A DNA stretch of 15,278 nucleotides from Alphaproteobacteria bacterium (GTDB lineage: Bacteria > Pseudomonadota > Alphaproteobacteria > Micavibrionales > UBA2020), in the NCBI GenBank assembly GCA_020853455.1, contig JADYYV010000283.1, positions 1 through 15,278 of the forward strand, written 5' to 3'. The notes below the pieces were generated by a model. It was not told the DNA's origin. It made no database searches and was given only the letters and a program-made list of their open reading frames with translations. Shown one piece after another: positions 7,439-14,984 of the stretch; positions within the stretch are counted from its first letter, which is position 1, and every line of letters starts with the position of its first letter. The translations under genes were made by a program, and so were the position numbers.

Positions 7439-8344
7439 ATGGCAAAAAGCAAACTGATCCCCGGCAAATACCAGTACGATATCGGCCTCGACCAGGGTGC
7501 GGGCGCGCATCTGGTGGCGTGGTCAACCGGTTTGATGGTGTTCTTCGCGACGCTGGCGCTTGCCGTGAATCTCGGCCTGAACGCCGTCACGCAAAGCTGG
7601 GTGTCCGGCCTTTCGGGCAGCCTGACCGTGGAAATCAAGCCGCCCGTGACGGACGAGCAAAAAGCGGCATCCGCCGAAACACTGAAAAAAGTCTTGTGGC
7701 TGGCCAAGCAGCATCCGGCGGTCGAGAAAAGCCGCGCCCTGACGCGGGAAGAAATTCTGGCCCTGCTGCGCCCGTGGCTTGGCGAAAAAGCGCCCGACAG
7801 CCTGCCCCTGCCCGCCATCATCGACATCACGCTGAAAAAAGACGTTGATTCCGCGGCGCTGATCGCCGACCTGAACAAAATCGCCCCCGATGCCGCGGTC
7901 GACAGCCATGCGGATACCTTAAGCGACGTCAAAACGCTGGTCGCAACCGCGCGCATGTTCGTGCTGCTGCTGACGGGCGTCATCATCCTTTTGACCGCCG
8001 CGTCGATTGCGGGCATCGTGAGATCAAAGCTCGCCATCCATGCGCAGGAAGTGGAAACGCTGCATCTGGTCGGCGCATCCGACGAATATATCGCCCGCCA
8101 GTTCCGCCACCATACCCTGAAAGGCGCCATGAAGGGCGCGCTGGGCGGCGTCGTCTGCATGGTGCTGGCGATTTTGGGCGTCAGTTACATGACGCATACC
8201 ATCGACACCGCCATTTTCCCGCATGTGCGCCTGATGCCGCTGGAATGGATTTTGATCGCCGCCGCCCCCGTGCTGGCGGGGTCGCTGATCGCGCATTTCA
8301 CGGCGCAGCGCACGGTGATGCGCGAACTTTCGAAGCTGGCGTAA
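7439..8344 (+). CDS. ftsX: Cell division protein FtsX
   Basis: A 301-aa permease-like partner of FtsE in the inner membrane. The topology is that of FtsX: a cytoplasmic N terminus, TM1 (about residues 27-47), a large extracytoplasmic domain of roughly 120 residues, then three helices (about 172-195, 233-252 and 267-287). The cytoplasmic phrase EVETLHLVGASDEYIARQFRHH between TM2 and TM3 is typical of the family. By family knowledge the periplasmic loop engages hydrolase activators; which partner is used here cannot be read from the sequence. The gene starts one base after ftsE, so expression is probably coupled, and the next gene follows after 9 bases. Confidence 0.95.
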   Translation: MAKSKLIPGKYQYDIGLDQGAGAHLVAWSTGLMVFFATLALAVNLGLNAVTQSWVSGLSGSLTVEIKPPVTDEQKAASAETLKKVLWLAKQHPAVEKSRALTREEILALLRPWLGEKAPDSLPLPAIIDITLKKDVDSAALIADLNKIAPDAAVDSHADTLSDVKTLVATARMFVLLLTGVIILLTAASIAGIVRSKLAIHAQEVETLHLVGASDEYIARQFRHHTLKGAMKGALGGVVCMVLAILGVSYMTHTIDTAIFPHVRLMPLEWILIAAAPVLAGSLIAHFTAQRTVMRELSKLA

Positions 8345-8353
8345 GAGGATTAT

Positions 8354-8944
8354 ATGTCCGCGCATGCCAAATCCGTACGGCTGCCGCTGATCCTGCTGCT
8401 TGCGCTGGCGCTGTGGCTGGCGGGACTTTACGCCTTCACGCGCGGCATATCGGAAACCCGCGCCGAAGCGGCCGACAAGGCCGATGCGATTGTCGTGCTG
8501 ACCGGCGGCACCAACCGCCTTGATGCCGGTTTCGACCTGCTGGAAAAGGCGCAGGGCAAAAAACTGTTTATCTCCGGCGTGTATCGCGGGGTCGAGGTAA
8601 AGGAGCTGCTGGAGCGGTCGCGCAAAAAAGGCGCGGGCCTCGATTGCTGTGTCGAGCTGGGCTTCGAGGCGGACGACACCATCGGCAACGCGAAAGAGGC
8701 GACCGCGTGGCTGCGCCGCGAAAACTTCAAGACCTATTACCTTGTGACGGCCAATTACCACATGAAGCGCGCGCTGATGGATTTCGACGCATATGGAGAG
8801 GGTTTAACCGCCATCCCCTACCCCGTCGAACCCGAGGGCCTCGACATGAAAAACTGGTGGCGGGAGGGAGCGACACGCGCGCTGATCCTGCGCGAATACA
8901 TGAAATTCATCGCGGCGCTGGTGTGGCGCCCCTTTGCGGCATAG
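8354..8944 (+). CDS. DUF218 (YdcF/SanA/ElyC-like) membrane-anchored protein
   Basis: A 196-aa protein with an N-terminal transmembrane anchor (about residues 9-27) followed by a DUF218 domain. The domain shows ADAIVVLTGGTNRLDAG (43-59), the TIGNA motif (109-113) and LVTANYHMKRA (130-140), whose polar and histidine residues are the conserved core of the family. DUF218 proteins such as SanA and ElyC have been linked to envelope permeability and peptidoglycan or lipid-carrier metabolism, but the biochemistry is not settled. The ribosome binding site AGAGGA lies just upstream of the ATG. The gene sits 9 bases after ftsX and 10 before plsC, consistent with one envelope operon. Confidence 0.9.
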   Translation: MSAHAKSVRLPLILLLALALWLAGLYAFTRGISETRAEAADKADAIVVLTGGTNRLDAGFDLLEKAQGKKLFISGVYRGVEVKELLERSRKKGAGLDCCVELGFEADDTIGNAKEATAWLRRENFKTYYLVTANYHMKRALMDFDAYGEGLTAIPYPVEPEGLDMKNWWREGATRALILREYMKFIAALVWRPFAA

Positions 8945-8954
8945 GACAATAAAA

Positions 8955-9704
8955 ATGGACGCGTTGCGGTCGATCGCTTTCAACTTCCTTTATATCTTCG
9001 GGTCATTGTTCTGGAGCCTTGTGCTGCCGTGGTCGTTTTTCTTTCCCAAGAAAAAATGCACCGCCATCGTGTCGAAATATTACGGCGGCTATATCGCCTT
9101 CATCGAAAAACACGTGCTGGGGCTGAAGCTGGAAATTCGCGGCCTTGAAAACCTGCCCGCCGATCAGCCCTATATCATCGCATCCAAGCACCAGTCGGCC
9201 TATGAAACGCTGAAGCTGCCGTTTCAGGAAAAATTCCGCTATCCCGTCATCATCCTGAAAAAGGAACTGACCTACCTGCCGCTGTGGGGCATGTACCCGA
9301 AACGCATGGGGCAGGTCGCCATCAACCGCGGCGACGGCATGGAATCGATGCGCGCGATGAGCCGCGGCTGCAAGGCGGCGATTGACGACGGCAGATCCGT
9401 CGCCATCTTCCCGCAGGGCACGCGCGTCAAGCCGGGCGGCGCTGCGCCGTACAAGGCGGGCCTTGCGAAAATATATAAAGACCTGAACGTGCCGGTCGTG
9501 CCGATGGCGCTGAATTCCGGCGTGTTCTGGGGGCGCAACGCGTTCTTCAAAAAATCCGGCACGGTCGTGTTCGAATTCCTGCCGCCCATCCCGGCGGGCG
9601 TGCCGCCGCTGCAGATGATGGAACGCCTCGAAACCGCGCTGGAAGCGGCGAGCGACAAGCTGGTCGTCGAAGCCGGCGGCGCGGCGCTGGAGAAAACCCC
9701 ATGA
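8955..9704 (+). CDS. plsC: 1-acyl-sn-glycerol-3-phosphate acyltransferase
   Basis: A 249-aa membrane-bound PlsC/LPLAT enzyme, expected to convert lysophosphatidate to phosphatidate in phospholipid synthesis. An N-terminal hydrophobic segment lies at about residues 7-30. Motif I reads KHQSAYET, with catalytic H79 but Glu (E84) where the canonical HX4D has Asp; this variant is, to my knowledge, usual in alphaproteobacterial PlsC. Motif II-like INRGDG (123-128), motif III FPQGTR (152-157, Gln replacing the usual Glu) and the VPVVPMALNSG motif IV (179-189) follow. The ATG at 8955 is preceded by AGGA at a good distance; an in-frame ATG at 8934 would overlap the upstream gene. The stop overlaps the next start (ATGA). 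A related LPLAT with another acyl acceptor cannot be excluded. Confidence 0.9.
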   Translation: MDALRSIAFNFLYIFGSLFWSLVLPWSFFFPKKKCTAIVSKYYGGYIAFIEKHVLGLKLEIRGLENLPADQPYIIASKHQSAYETLKLPFQEKFRYPVIILKKELTYLPLWGMYPKRMGQVAINRGDGMESMRAMSRGCKAAIDDGRSVAIFPQGTRVKPGGAAPYKAGLAKIYKDLNVPVVPMALNSGVFWGRNAFFKKSGTVVFEFLPPIPAGVPPLQMMERLETALEAASDKLVVEAGGAALEKTP

Positions 9705-10576
9705 GCCAGCCCGCGAAGAAAAGCAATTTCACCGTTATCCTGCTGTCGCTTGTCATCATCGGCGGGCTGGGCTTTACGGGCTTCAAGATGCTGCGCGGCG
9801 GCAACGGCACAGCTGCAAAAACCGCAGGTCCGCCTGTGGTGGAAGTGCCGCGCACGGCGACGCCGATGGCGGAATACACGCGCTTCTTCAAGAAAAAGCA
9901 ATTCACCCTGCCGGATGAAAACCGCACCCTCACCTATTACTGGTTCGAGCCTGCGGGGCGCCCCTATCCGCCGGGGCTTAACTTTCCGCTGGTCGTGATC
10001 CTGCATGGCGCGCCCGGCAACGCCTATGCCGCGCAATACCTGATCACGCAAAAAATGCAGCTGGATTACCCGGCCTTTATCCTGGTCCCCATGTCGCCCG
10101 CCGGAAAGATCTGGGCGGTGCCGGACAAGATGAACGGCAAGACCGTCGATCAAAAATACCTCGACAACCAGTCGCTGCCAGATGCCGTCGCCTTGGTGCG
10201 CGACGTTTCAAAAAACAATCCTGTCGATACCGGCCGCATTTACGTGGTCGGCTGCTCCGACGGCGGCGGCGGTGCCTATGGCGCGGCGACGCGCTATGCG
10301 GATATTTTTGCGGCGGCCGTGCCGATCAGCGGGCTGTGGGATCCGCTGGGCGGCGGGGCGCTGCGCATCGCCACATGGATCGTGCATGGCGCGCTGGATG
10401 CAGGGATGCCGATTGCGAATACGCGCGCGCTGGCGGCGGGGGCGAAGGCGGCGGGCGCGCCCGTTTTCTTCACCGAAATACCCGATATGAGGCATGAATG
10501 TTCCAACCCACGCCTTTACACCACCGCGCTTTGGAAATGGCTGTTCGCCAATCGCAAGAAAACCAGCGCGCGTTAA
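9701..10576 (+). CDS. Membrane-anchored alpha/beta hydrolase (esterase-like)
   Basis: A 291-aa protein with one N-terminal transmembrane anchor or uncleaved signal (about residues 11-30) and an alpha/beta-hydrolase domain outside the cytoplasm. The visible catalytic set is an oxyanion-hole HGAPGN (102-107), nucleophile elbow GCSDG (S186), D233 in VHGALDAGMP and H265 in DMRHECS. The arrangement resembles secreted esterase/PHB-depolymerase-like or BAAT-type hydrolases; I cannot name a substrate. An unusual run of four glycines follows the nucleophile elbow (GCSDGGGG). The ATG overlaps the plsC stop as ATGA, so it is probably translated with plsC, which suggests a lipid or envelope substrate by association only. 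The next downstream gene is 225 bases away, so this appears to end the ftsEX operon. Confidence 0.87.
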   Translation: MSQPAKKSNFTVILLSLVIIGGLGFTGFKMLRGGNGTAAKTAGPPVVEVPRTATPMAEYTRFFKKKQFTLPDENRTLTYYWFEPAGRPYPPGLNFPLVVILHGAPGNAYAAQYLITQKMQLDYPAFILVPMSPAGKIWAVPDKMNGKTVDQKYLDNQSLPDAVALVRDVSKNNPVDTGRIYVVGCSDGGGGAYGAATRYADIFAAAVPISGLWDPLGGGALRIATWIVHGALDAGMPIANTRALAAGAKAAGAPVFFTEIPDMRHECSNPRLYTTALWKWLFANRKKTSAR

Positions 10577-10801
10577 CCTTCCTTTTACCGCTCCCCTGCT
10601 AGGTTGTGATTGTGCAAGGCGAATACGCCGGCCAAGGACAAACGGCAAAAAGAATTCATAGTTGTGTGTGTTGTGAAGATATCGGGAGCCCCAAGGGGCT
10701 CCCGAACTCTTTGTAATACATGACGAATTTTCTTGTCTGCGCGCTAATAAATTGTTTACATATACTGGATATACTGCTGATAAAGGACAAAAGGTGCAGG
10801 C
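10577..10801 (+). promoter_or_regulatory. 225-bp intergenic region with leader of the 239-aa gene
   Basis: This gap holds a small GGCG-aata-CGCC stem (10618-10629), the strong hairpin at 10682-10705, and an AT-rich stretch (about 10705-10790) likely to carry the promoter of the next gene. That stretch has TTTACA (10755-10760) and two tandem 9-mers, ATATACTGG (10760-10768) and ATATACTGC (10769-10777), each containing a TATACT -10-like hexamer. No -35/-10 pair has a convincing spacing. An AAAGG ribosome binding site (10790-10794) precedes the ATG at 10802. Confidence 0.45.
10682..10705 (+). terminator. Strong hairpin, probable terminator of the ftsEX operon
   Basis: TCGGGAGCCCC and GGGGCTCCCGA form an 11-bp perfect stem around AA, so the real loop probably opens to a few bases. 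The stem is followed by ACTCTTTG, a short interrupted T run, so termination may be only moderate. It lies 105 bases after the hydrolase stop and 96 bases before the next start. It could equally be the 3' hairpin of a small RNA starting after about 10600. Confidence 0.65.
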
Positions 10802-11521
10802 ATGAACGTGAAATTCGTCGACGGTTTGGTGGAACAGCTGAAAGGCCAGACTCCCCTGCCCGAACAGGACGGCAATCCCATCTATAAACTGATGCAGGAA
10901 AAAGACCTTGGCAATACCAAGCTGGCCAAGATCGTGCGCGACATCCACGAACACCGCCCCGTGACCGAAGACCGCTATGGCGAGGCCAAGCAGGAACCCG
11001 AAAAAGACATCCGCGTCATGACGGACGCGACGCCGAATATCGTCACCTTCGCCGTGACAGGCCGCAAGCCCGATGCCGACGGCACCTATGGCATTCTCGC
11101 GCGCGTGTCGATGACGCGCGGAGCGGACGGCAAACTGTCGCTTGACGATTTCCACACCTCGCTCGACCCCACGGGCTACGAAAACAATTCGCATCAATAC
11201 GTGAACCTCGCCGAAGGCATTTCGAAAGCCTATAAGGGCGCTACCGACCATTTCGTCGCGAATTTCCTGCAAGGCCTGTCGAAGGGCGACGATGTCTGGG
11301 GCGCGCTTTCCAACGCCGATTATTCGGGCAAGATCGACAATATTTTCGACGGCGCGCGCAAGGAAGAACAATCAAGGCTGGACGCGGGCGAAAAACCCAT
11401 TTCGCTGCGCAAGATCGTGGACGGGCGCATCCCCGGCACGTTCGAAGGCTACGCGCCCGAAAACAAGACAAGCGCCGAAACGCGCAGCAATTACGCGCCG
11501 ATCGTACGCCATAAAAATTAG
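10802..11521 (+). CDS. Hypothetical soluble protein, 239 aa
   Basis: I do not recognise this protein. It begins MNVKFVDGLVEQLKGQTP, has no signal peptide or transmembrane segment, and is charged throughout, so it is probably cytoplasmic. A central part (about residues 70-120) alternates hydrophobic and polar residues like beta strands (PNIVTFAVTGRKPDADGTYGILARVSM, here described only as a pattern). It is followed by a likely helical stretch from about residue 128 (YVNLAEGISKAYKGATDHFV). The C-terminal 40 residues are polar and probably flexible. A good AAAGG ribosome binding site lies 7 bases before the ATG. The base composition resembles its neighbours, so recent transfer is not evident. It appears monocistronic, with its own leader and a stop overlapping the stop of the opposite gene. 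Confidence 0.8.
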   Translation: MNVKFVDGLVEQLKGQTPLPEQDGNPIYKLMQEKDLGNTKLAKIVRDIHEHRPVTEDRYGEAKQEPEKDIRVMTDATPNIVTFAVTGRKPDADGTYGILARVSMTRGADGKLSLDDFHTSLDPTGYENNSHQYVNLAEGISKAYKGATDHFVANFLQGLSKGDDVWGALSNADYSGKIDNIFDGARKEEQSRLDAGEKPISLRKIVDGRIPGTFEGYAPENKTSAETRSNYAPIVRHKN

Positions 11522-11913
11522 GCTTTTTTCTTTCCGAAGGCAAAGAACAGCAGCGCGCCCAGCGTGACGATGGCCAGCGCCATCTCGCCCGTCTGCATCC
11601 CGTCGGCATCCCCGCGCATAAAGATGAACGCCAGCCACAGGCTGTTCAGGATGTTCCAGATAAAGGCCAGCACGCGCACCTTGGCGAGCGGGCCGATGGA
11701 GCTGAATTTGCCGGGCCGCCACAGCGCGAAGCAGGTCAGCACCTCGCCGGCCATCACGATGCAGCCCAGCGGTCTGTTCAGCCTGCGCTCGCCGCTGAGA
11801 TCCAGCAGCCCGATATCATAGATAAGGTTCATGCCGCTTAATGTCGCCAGCGCGAAATGCGGCAGCATCAGGATGAAACCGGCGATGCGGTTTTTGTCTT
11901 GCGGCAGTTTCAC
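11518..11913 (-). CDS. Small four-TM membrane protein coupled to glpK
   Basis: A 131-aa hydrophobic protein with four predicted membrane helices: about residues 12-35, 50-66, 80-100 and 108-126. Short loops and a basic KKKA tail complete it. I do not recognise the family. It is not the GlpF aquaporin, which is about twice as long with six helices and NPA motifs. The GTG at 11913 is chosen because it overlaps the glpK stop (GTGA), has an AGGT ribosome binding site about 8 bases upstream, and MKLPQDKNRIAGF is a plausible cytoplasmic start. The frame stays open to 12333, but that part lies inside glpK and reads like an antisense-free shadow rich in Arg, Gly and Ala. An internal ATG at 11868 is an alternative. 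Location suggests a role linked to glycerol use; this is inference only. Confidence 0.75.
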   Translation of the reverse strand: MKLPQDKNRIAGFILMLPHFALATLSGMNLIYDIGLLDLSGERRLNRPLGCIVMAGEVLTCFALWRPGKFSSIGPLAKVRVLAFIWNILNSLWLAFIFMRGDADGMQTGEMALAIVTLGALLFFAFGKKKA

Positions 11914-13391
11914 GCCAGCACCTGTTTCACGGCCTGCTGCCAGCCGGCATAAAGCTTCTCGCGCTCCGCCGACATCATCTTGGGCGTAAAGCGGCGCTCG
12001 CATTGCCAGGAATCGGTGATGTAATCGATGGATGGGAACATGCCCACCTGCAGGCCCGCAAGATATGCAGCGCCCAGCGCCGTCGTTTCGGTCACGGTCG
12101 GGCGCAGCACGGGGGTCGATGTCATATCGGCCAGGAACTGGCAAACCCAGCTGTTTTTCACCATGCCGCCATCGACGCGGATTTCGGTCATCGGGTATCC
12201 GGCATCCTCCGCCATCGCGCGCATCAGGTCTTCGGTCTGGTAGGCCTGCGCCTCCAGCGCCGCGCGCACCAGATGCGCCGATGTCGCGCCGCGCGTGAGG
12301 CCGGAAATGCTGGCGCGCGCATGGGGATTCCAATACGGCGCGCCTAATCCTGTAAAGGCCGGCACCATATAAACGCCGCCGTTATCGGGCACCGATTTCG
12401 CAATCGCTTCGGTTTCATTCGACGACTTGATAATGCCAAGCCCGTCGCGCAGGAACTGGATCGCGGCACCCGCGACAAAGATCGAGCCTTCAATGGCGTA
12501 ATTGATCTCGCCGTTCAGGCGGTAAGCGACGGTCGTCAGCATCCTGTTCTGCGACGGTTTGAATTCGGAGCCGATATTCATCAGCGCGAAACAGCCCGTG
12601 CCATAGGTGCTTTTGACCATGCCGGGCTTGAAGCAGGCCTGACCGATCAGCGCCGCCTGCTGATCGCCCGCCATGCCCGCGACGCGCGTCGGCGCGCCCA
12701 GGAAATCGGGGCCCACATCGCCGAAATGTGCGCTGTTGTCCTTCACTTCCGGCAGCATCGATGCGGGGATGCCGAGGATTTTCAAAAGCTCGTCGTCCCA
12801 CTTCTGTTCGACGATGTTGTAAAGCAGCGTGCGCGACGCGTTGGTAATGTCGGTCGCATGAACCTTGCCGCCCGTCAAACGCCAGAGCAGGAAGCAGTCG
12901 ATCGTGCCAAAGGCCAGCTCGCCGTTTTTTGCGCGCGTGGCCGCACCCTCCACATTGTCCAAAATCCAACGCAGTTTCGTGCCTGAAAAATACGGATCGA
13001 GCAGCAGGCCGGTCTTGCGCGAGAAAGTCGGCTCCAGCCCCGCATCCTTGAATTTCTGGCACATATCGGCCGTGCGGCGGTCCTGCCAGACGATGGCGTT
13101 ATAAACCGGCTCGCCCGTTTTTCTGTCCCAGACGATGGTGGTTTCGCGCTGGTTGGTGATGCCGATCGCGGCGACATTAGTGGGATGGATGCTGTGCTGC
13201 GCCATCACGCCCTGCGCGACATATTGCGTATCCGACCAGATATCTTCCGGGTTCTGCTCCACCCAGCCGTTTTCGGGATAGTAAAGCTGCAATTCCTTTT
13301 GCGCGATGCCGGTGATATGCCCCTTTTCATCGAACAATATCGCGCGCGTGCTGGTCGTACCCTGATCGATGGCGATGATGAATTTGGACAT
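11910..13391 (-). CDS. glpK: Glycerol kinase
   Basis: A 493-aa FGGY-family kinase that phosphorylates glycerol to sn-glycerol 3-phosphate in the cytoplasm. It contains the N-terminal phosphate loop AIDQGTTSTRAILFD (residues 7-21) and GITNQRETTIVWD (77-89), with glycerol-contacting R82/E83. It also has YNAIVWQDRRT, the STYGTGCF phosphate motif, FVAGAAIQFLRDGLG, PAFTGLGAPYW and RVDGGMVKNSW. Length and motifs match bacterial GlpK throughout. The ATG at 13391 begins MSKFIIAIDQG and has an AGAGG ribosome binding site about 9 bases upstream; an in-frame extension to 13421 lies inside glpD and is rejected. One base separates it from the glpD stop, and its own stop overlaps the start of the small membrane protein gene. 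Confidence 0.97.
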   Translation of the reverse strand: MSKFIIAIDQGTTSTRAILFDEKGHITGIAQKELQLYYPENGWVEQNPEDIWSDTQYVAQGVMAQHSIHPTNVAAIGITNQRETTIVWDRKTGEPVYNAIVWQDRRTADMCQKFKDAGLEPTFSRKTGLLLDPYFSGTKLRWILDNVEGAATRAKNGELAFGTIDCFLLWRLTGGKVHATDITNASRTLLYNIVEQKWDDELLKILGIPASMLPEVKDNSAHFGDVGPDFLGAPTRVAGMAGDQQAALIGQACFKPGMVKSTYGTGCFALMNIGSEFKPSQNRMLTTVAYRLNGEINYAIEGSIFVAGAAIQFLRDGLGIIKSSNETEAIAKSVPDNGGVYMVPAFTGLGAPYWNPHARASISGLTRGATSAHLVRAALEAQAYQTEDLMRAMAEDAGYPMTEIRVDGGMVKNSWVCQFLADMTSTPVLRPTVTETTALGAAYLAGLQVGMFPSIDYITDSWQCERRFTPKMMSAEREKLYAGWQQAVKQVLA

Positions 13392-13392
13392 G

Positions 13393-14919
13393 TTAAGCAG
13401 CCTCTTCCTTATCGCCCGCAAGTTTTTTCAGCAGCTTGCGGATTTTGTCTTGGGTCATCTCTGTCGTGTGCAGGCCGAGTTTCGATCTGCGCCACAAAAT
13501 ATCTTCCAGCGTCTGCGCCCATTCATTGGCGACCAGATACCGGATTTCCGCTTCGTAAATGCTTTCGCCCAGATGTTCGCCAAGGTCGGTGATGCGTTTT
13601 GCGCCGCGCAGAATGTCGCGCGTGCGGGAGCCATAGGCGCGGCCGAGGCGTTTGGCCAAGTTTTCGGGCAGCCATGCGTGTTCGCGGCGTATCGTCTTCA
13701 TGAAGGTTTCAAAACCCGCGATGCCGCCTTCGCCGCCCGGCAGCGGCGCGGTTTCGGTCCAGGCCTTTGTGCCCTTGCCGAGTTTTTCGGTGACCATGTC
13801 GCCCGCCTGCTCGCCCAGCTTGCGGAAGGTCGTGATCTTGCCGCCATAGACCGACAAAATCGGCAGGCCTTCGACATCGTCCAGCTCCAAGATGTAGTCG
13901 CGCGTGACTTCTGATGCGTTTGCGTCGCCGTCATCGACCAGCGGGCGCACGCCGCTATAGGTCCATTCGACGTCTTCGGGTTTCACCGCATGGCGGAAGA
14001 AACGGTTGACGGCGGCGCAGAGGTAATCGACTTCTTCGATCGAAATGCGTACTTCCTCGATATCGTCCTTGTATTCGATATCGGTCGTGCCGACGAGGGT
14101 GTATTTTTTCTCGTAAGGGATCGTGAAAACAACGCGTTTATCGTCGTTTTGCAGGATATAGGCGTGGTCGCCCTGATACAGCTTGGGCACGATGATATGG
14201 CTGCCCTTGACCCAGCGGATCTTGTATTTGCCGACTTCCGCGCCGACCAGCCCCAGCGTTTTCGCAACCCACGGGCCCGACGCGTTCACCACCATGCGCG
14301 CATGGATTTTGTGTTTTTCGTCGGTGTTTACATCCTGCAGCACGGCCTGCCAGATATCCTGCTTCGCATGCTTGCCGATGGAAATGCATTCGGTGCGCGT
14401 CAAAATTTCCGCGCCTTTCTCGAACGCGTCGCGCGCGCTCAACACCACAAGCCGCGTATCCTCCACCCAGCAATCGGCATAAGAAAAACCGCGCCGGAAT
14501 TCGGGGCGCAGCGGCTGGCCGTACATCGTGCCCGGCAGGTAATGGCTGTGGGAGCGCGACAGGATTTTGCGGCCGCCCAGATGGTCGTACAAAAACAGGC
14601 CTGCGCGGATCATCCACCACGGGCGCAGTTTGCGGTGATGCGGCAGAATAAACGTCAGCGGCCAGATGATATGCGGCGCGGATTTCAGCAGCACTTCGCG
14701 TTCATGCAGCGCGTGGCGCACAAGGTTGAATTCGTATTGTTCCAGATAGCGCAACCCGCCATGGATCAGCTTGGTCGAGGCCGAAGAAGTGGCGGAGGCA
14801 AGGTCGTCTTTTTCGCACAGCACAACCGACAATCCGCGACCCGCAAGGTCACGCGCGATGCCGCAGCCGTTCACGCCGCCGCCGATGACCAGTACGTCCA
14901 CTTCCCTGATTTTTGACAC
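13393..14919 (-). CDS. glpD: Aerobic glycerol-3-phosphate dehydrogenase
   Basis: A 508-aa FAD-dependent enzyme oxidising glycerol 3-phosphate to dihydroxyacetone phosphate at the inner membrane, with electrons passed to quinone. It has the N-terminal FAD-binding VIGGGVNGCGIARD (from residue 11) and the family signature STKLIHGGLRYLEQYEF. NASGPW, VGTTDIEY, the active-site YSGVRPL and SVYGGKITTFRKLGE follow in the expected order, then a helical C-terminal domain. Length matches the E. coli type. The start is a GTG at 14919 (MSKIREVDVLVIGGG) with GGGGA about 10 bases upstream, a slightly long spacing that may lower translation. It leads a glpD-glpK-small membrane protein operon. No glpF or GlpR/DeoR-type repressor gene is in the window. 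Confidence 0.97.
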   Translation of the reverse strand: MSKIREVDVLVIGGGVNGCGIARDLAGRGLSVVLCEKDDLASATSSASTKLIHGGLRYLEQYEFNLVRHALHEREVLLKSAPHIIWPLTFILPHHRKLRPWWMIRAGLFLYDHLGGRKILSRSHSHYLPGTMYGQPLRPEFRRGFSYADCWVEDTRLVVLSARDAFEKGAEILTRTECISIGKHAKQDIWQAVLQDVNTDEKHKIHARMVVNASGPWVAKTLGLVGAEVGKYKIRWVKGSHIIVPKLYQGDHAYILQNDDKRVVFTIPYEKKYTLVGTTDIEYKDDIEEVRISIEEVDYLCAAVNRFFRHAVKPEDVEWTYSGVRPLVDDGDANASEVTRDYILELDDVEGLPILSVYGGKITTFRKLGEQAGDMVTEKLGKGTKAWTETAPLPGGEGGIAGFETFMKTIRREHAWLPENLAKRLGRAYGSRTRDILRGAKRITDLGEHLGESIYEAEIRYLVANEWAQTLEDILWRRSKLGLHTTEMTQDKIRKLLKKLAGDKEEAA

Positions 14920-14949
14920 GAGCGATCAATCCCCGATTAACTCCCTGAT

Positions 14950-14978
14950 ATTTAAGCGGAATATGGCAAGGATGGCAA
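14950..14978 (-). promoter_or_regulatory. Candidate promoter for the glpD operon
   Basis: On the minus strand, TTGCCA (14978-14973) is followed after exactly 17 bases by TTAAAT (14955-14950), about 30 bases upstream of the glpD GTG. The -35 matches TTGACA at 5 of 6 positions and the -10 matches TATAAT at 4 of 6. The only other space is the 65-bp gap after the histidine kinase stop; I see no terminator in it, so readthrough from the kinase gene is possible. Confidence 0.5.
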
Positions 14979-14984
14979 TAGCTA

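Noticed and set aside
10573..10587. CtrA-like site (TTAA-N7-TTTA) at the end of the hydrolase gene
   Set aside because: It has one mismatch to TTAA-N7-TTAA, overlaps a stop codon, has no promoter pairing, and short motifs like this occur by chance.
11914..12333. Upstream extension of the small membrane protein frame inside glpK
   Set aside because: It lies wholly within glpK, in another frame of the same strand, and has an Arg/Gly/Ala shadow composition; the GTGA start is better supported.
13990..14916. Plus-strand open frame opposite glpD
   Set aside because: It is a by-product of high-GC codon usage in glpD, with no recognisable domain and no leader.
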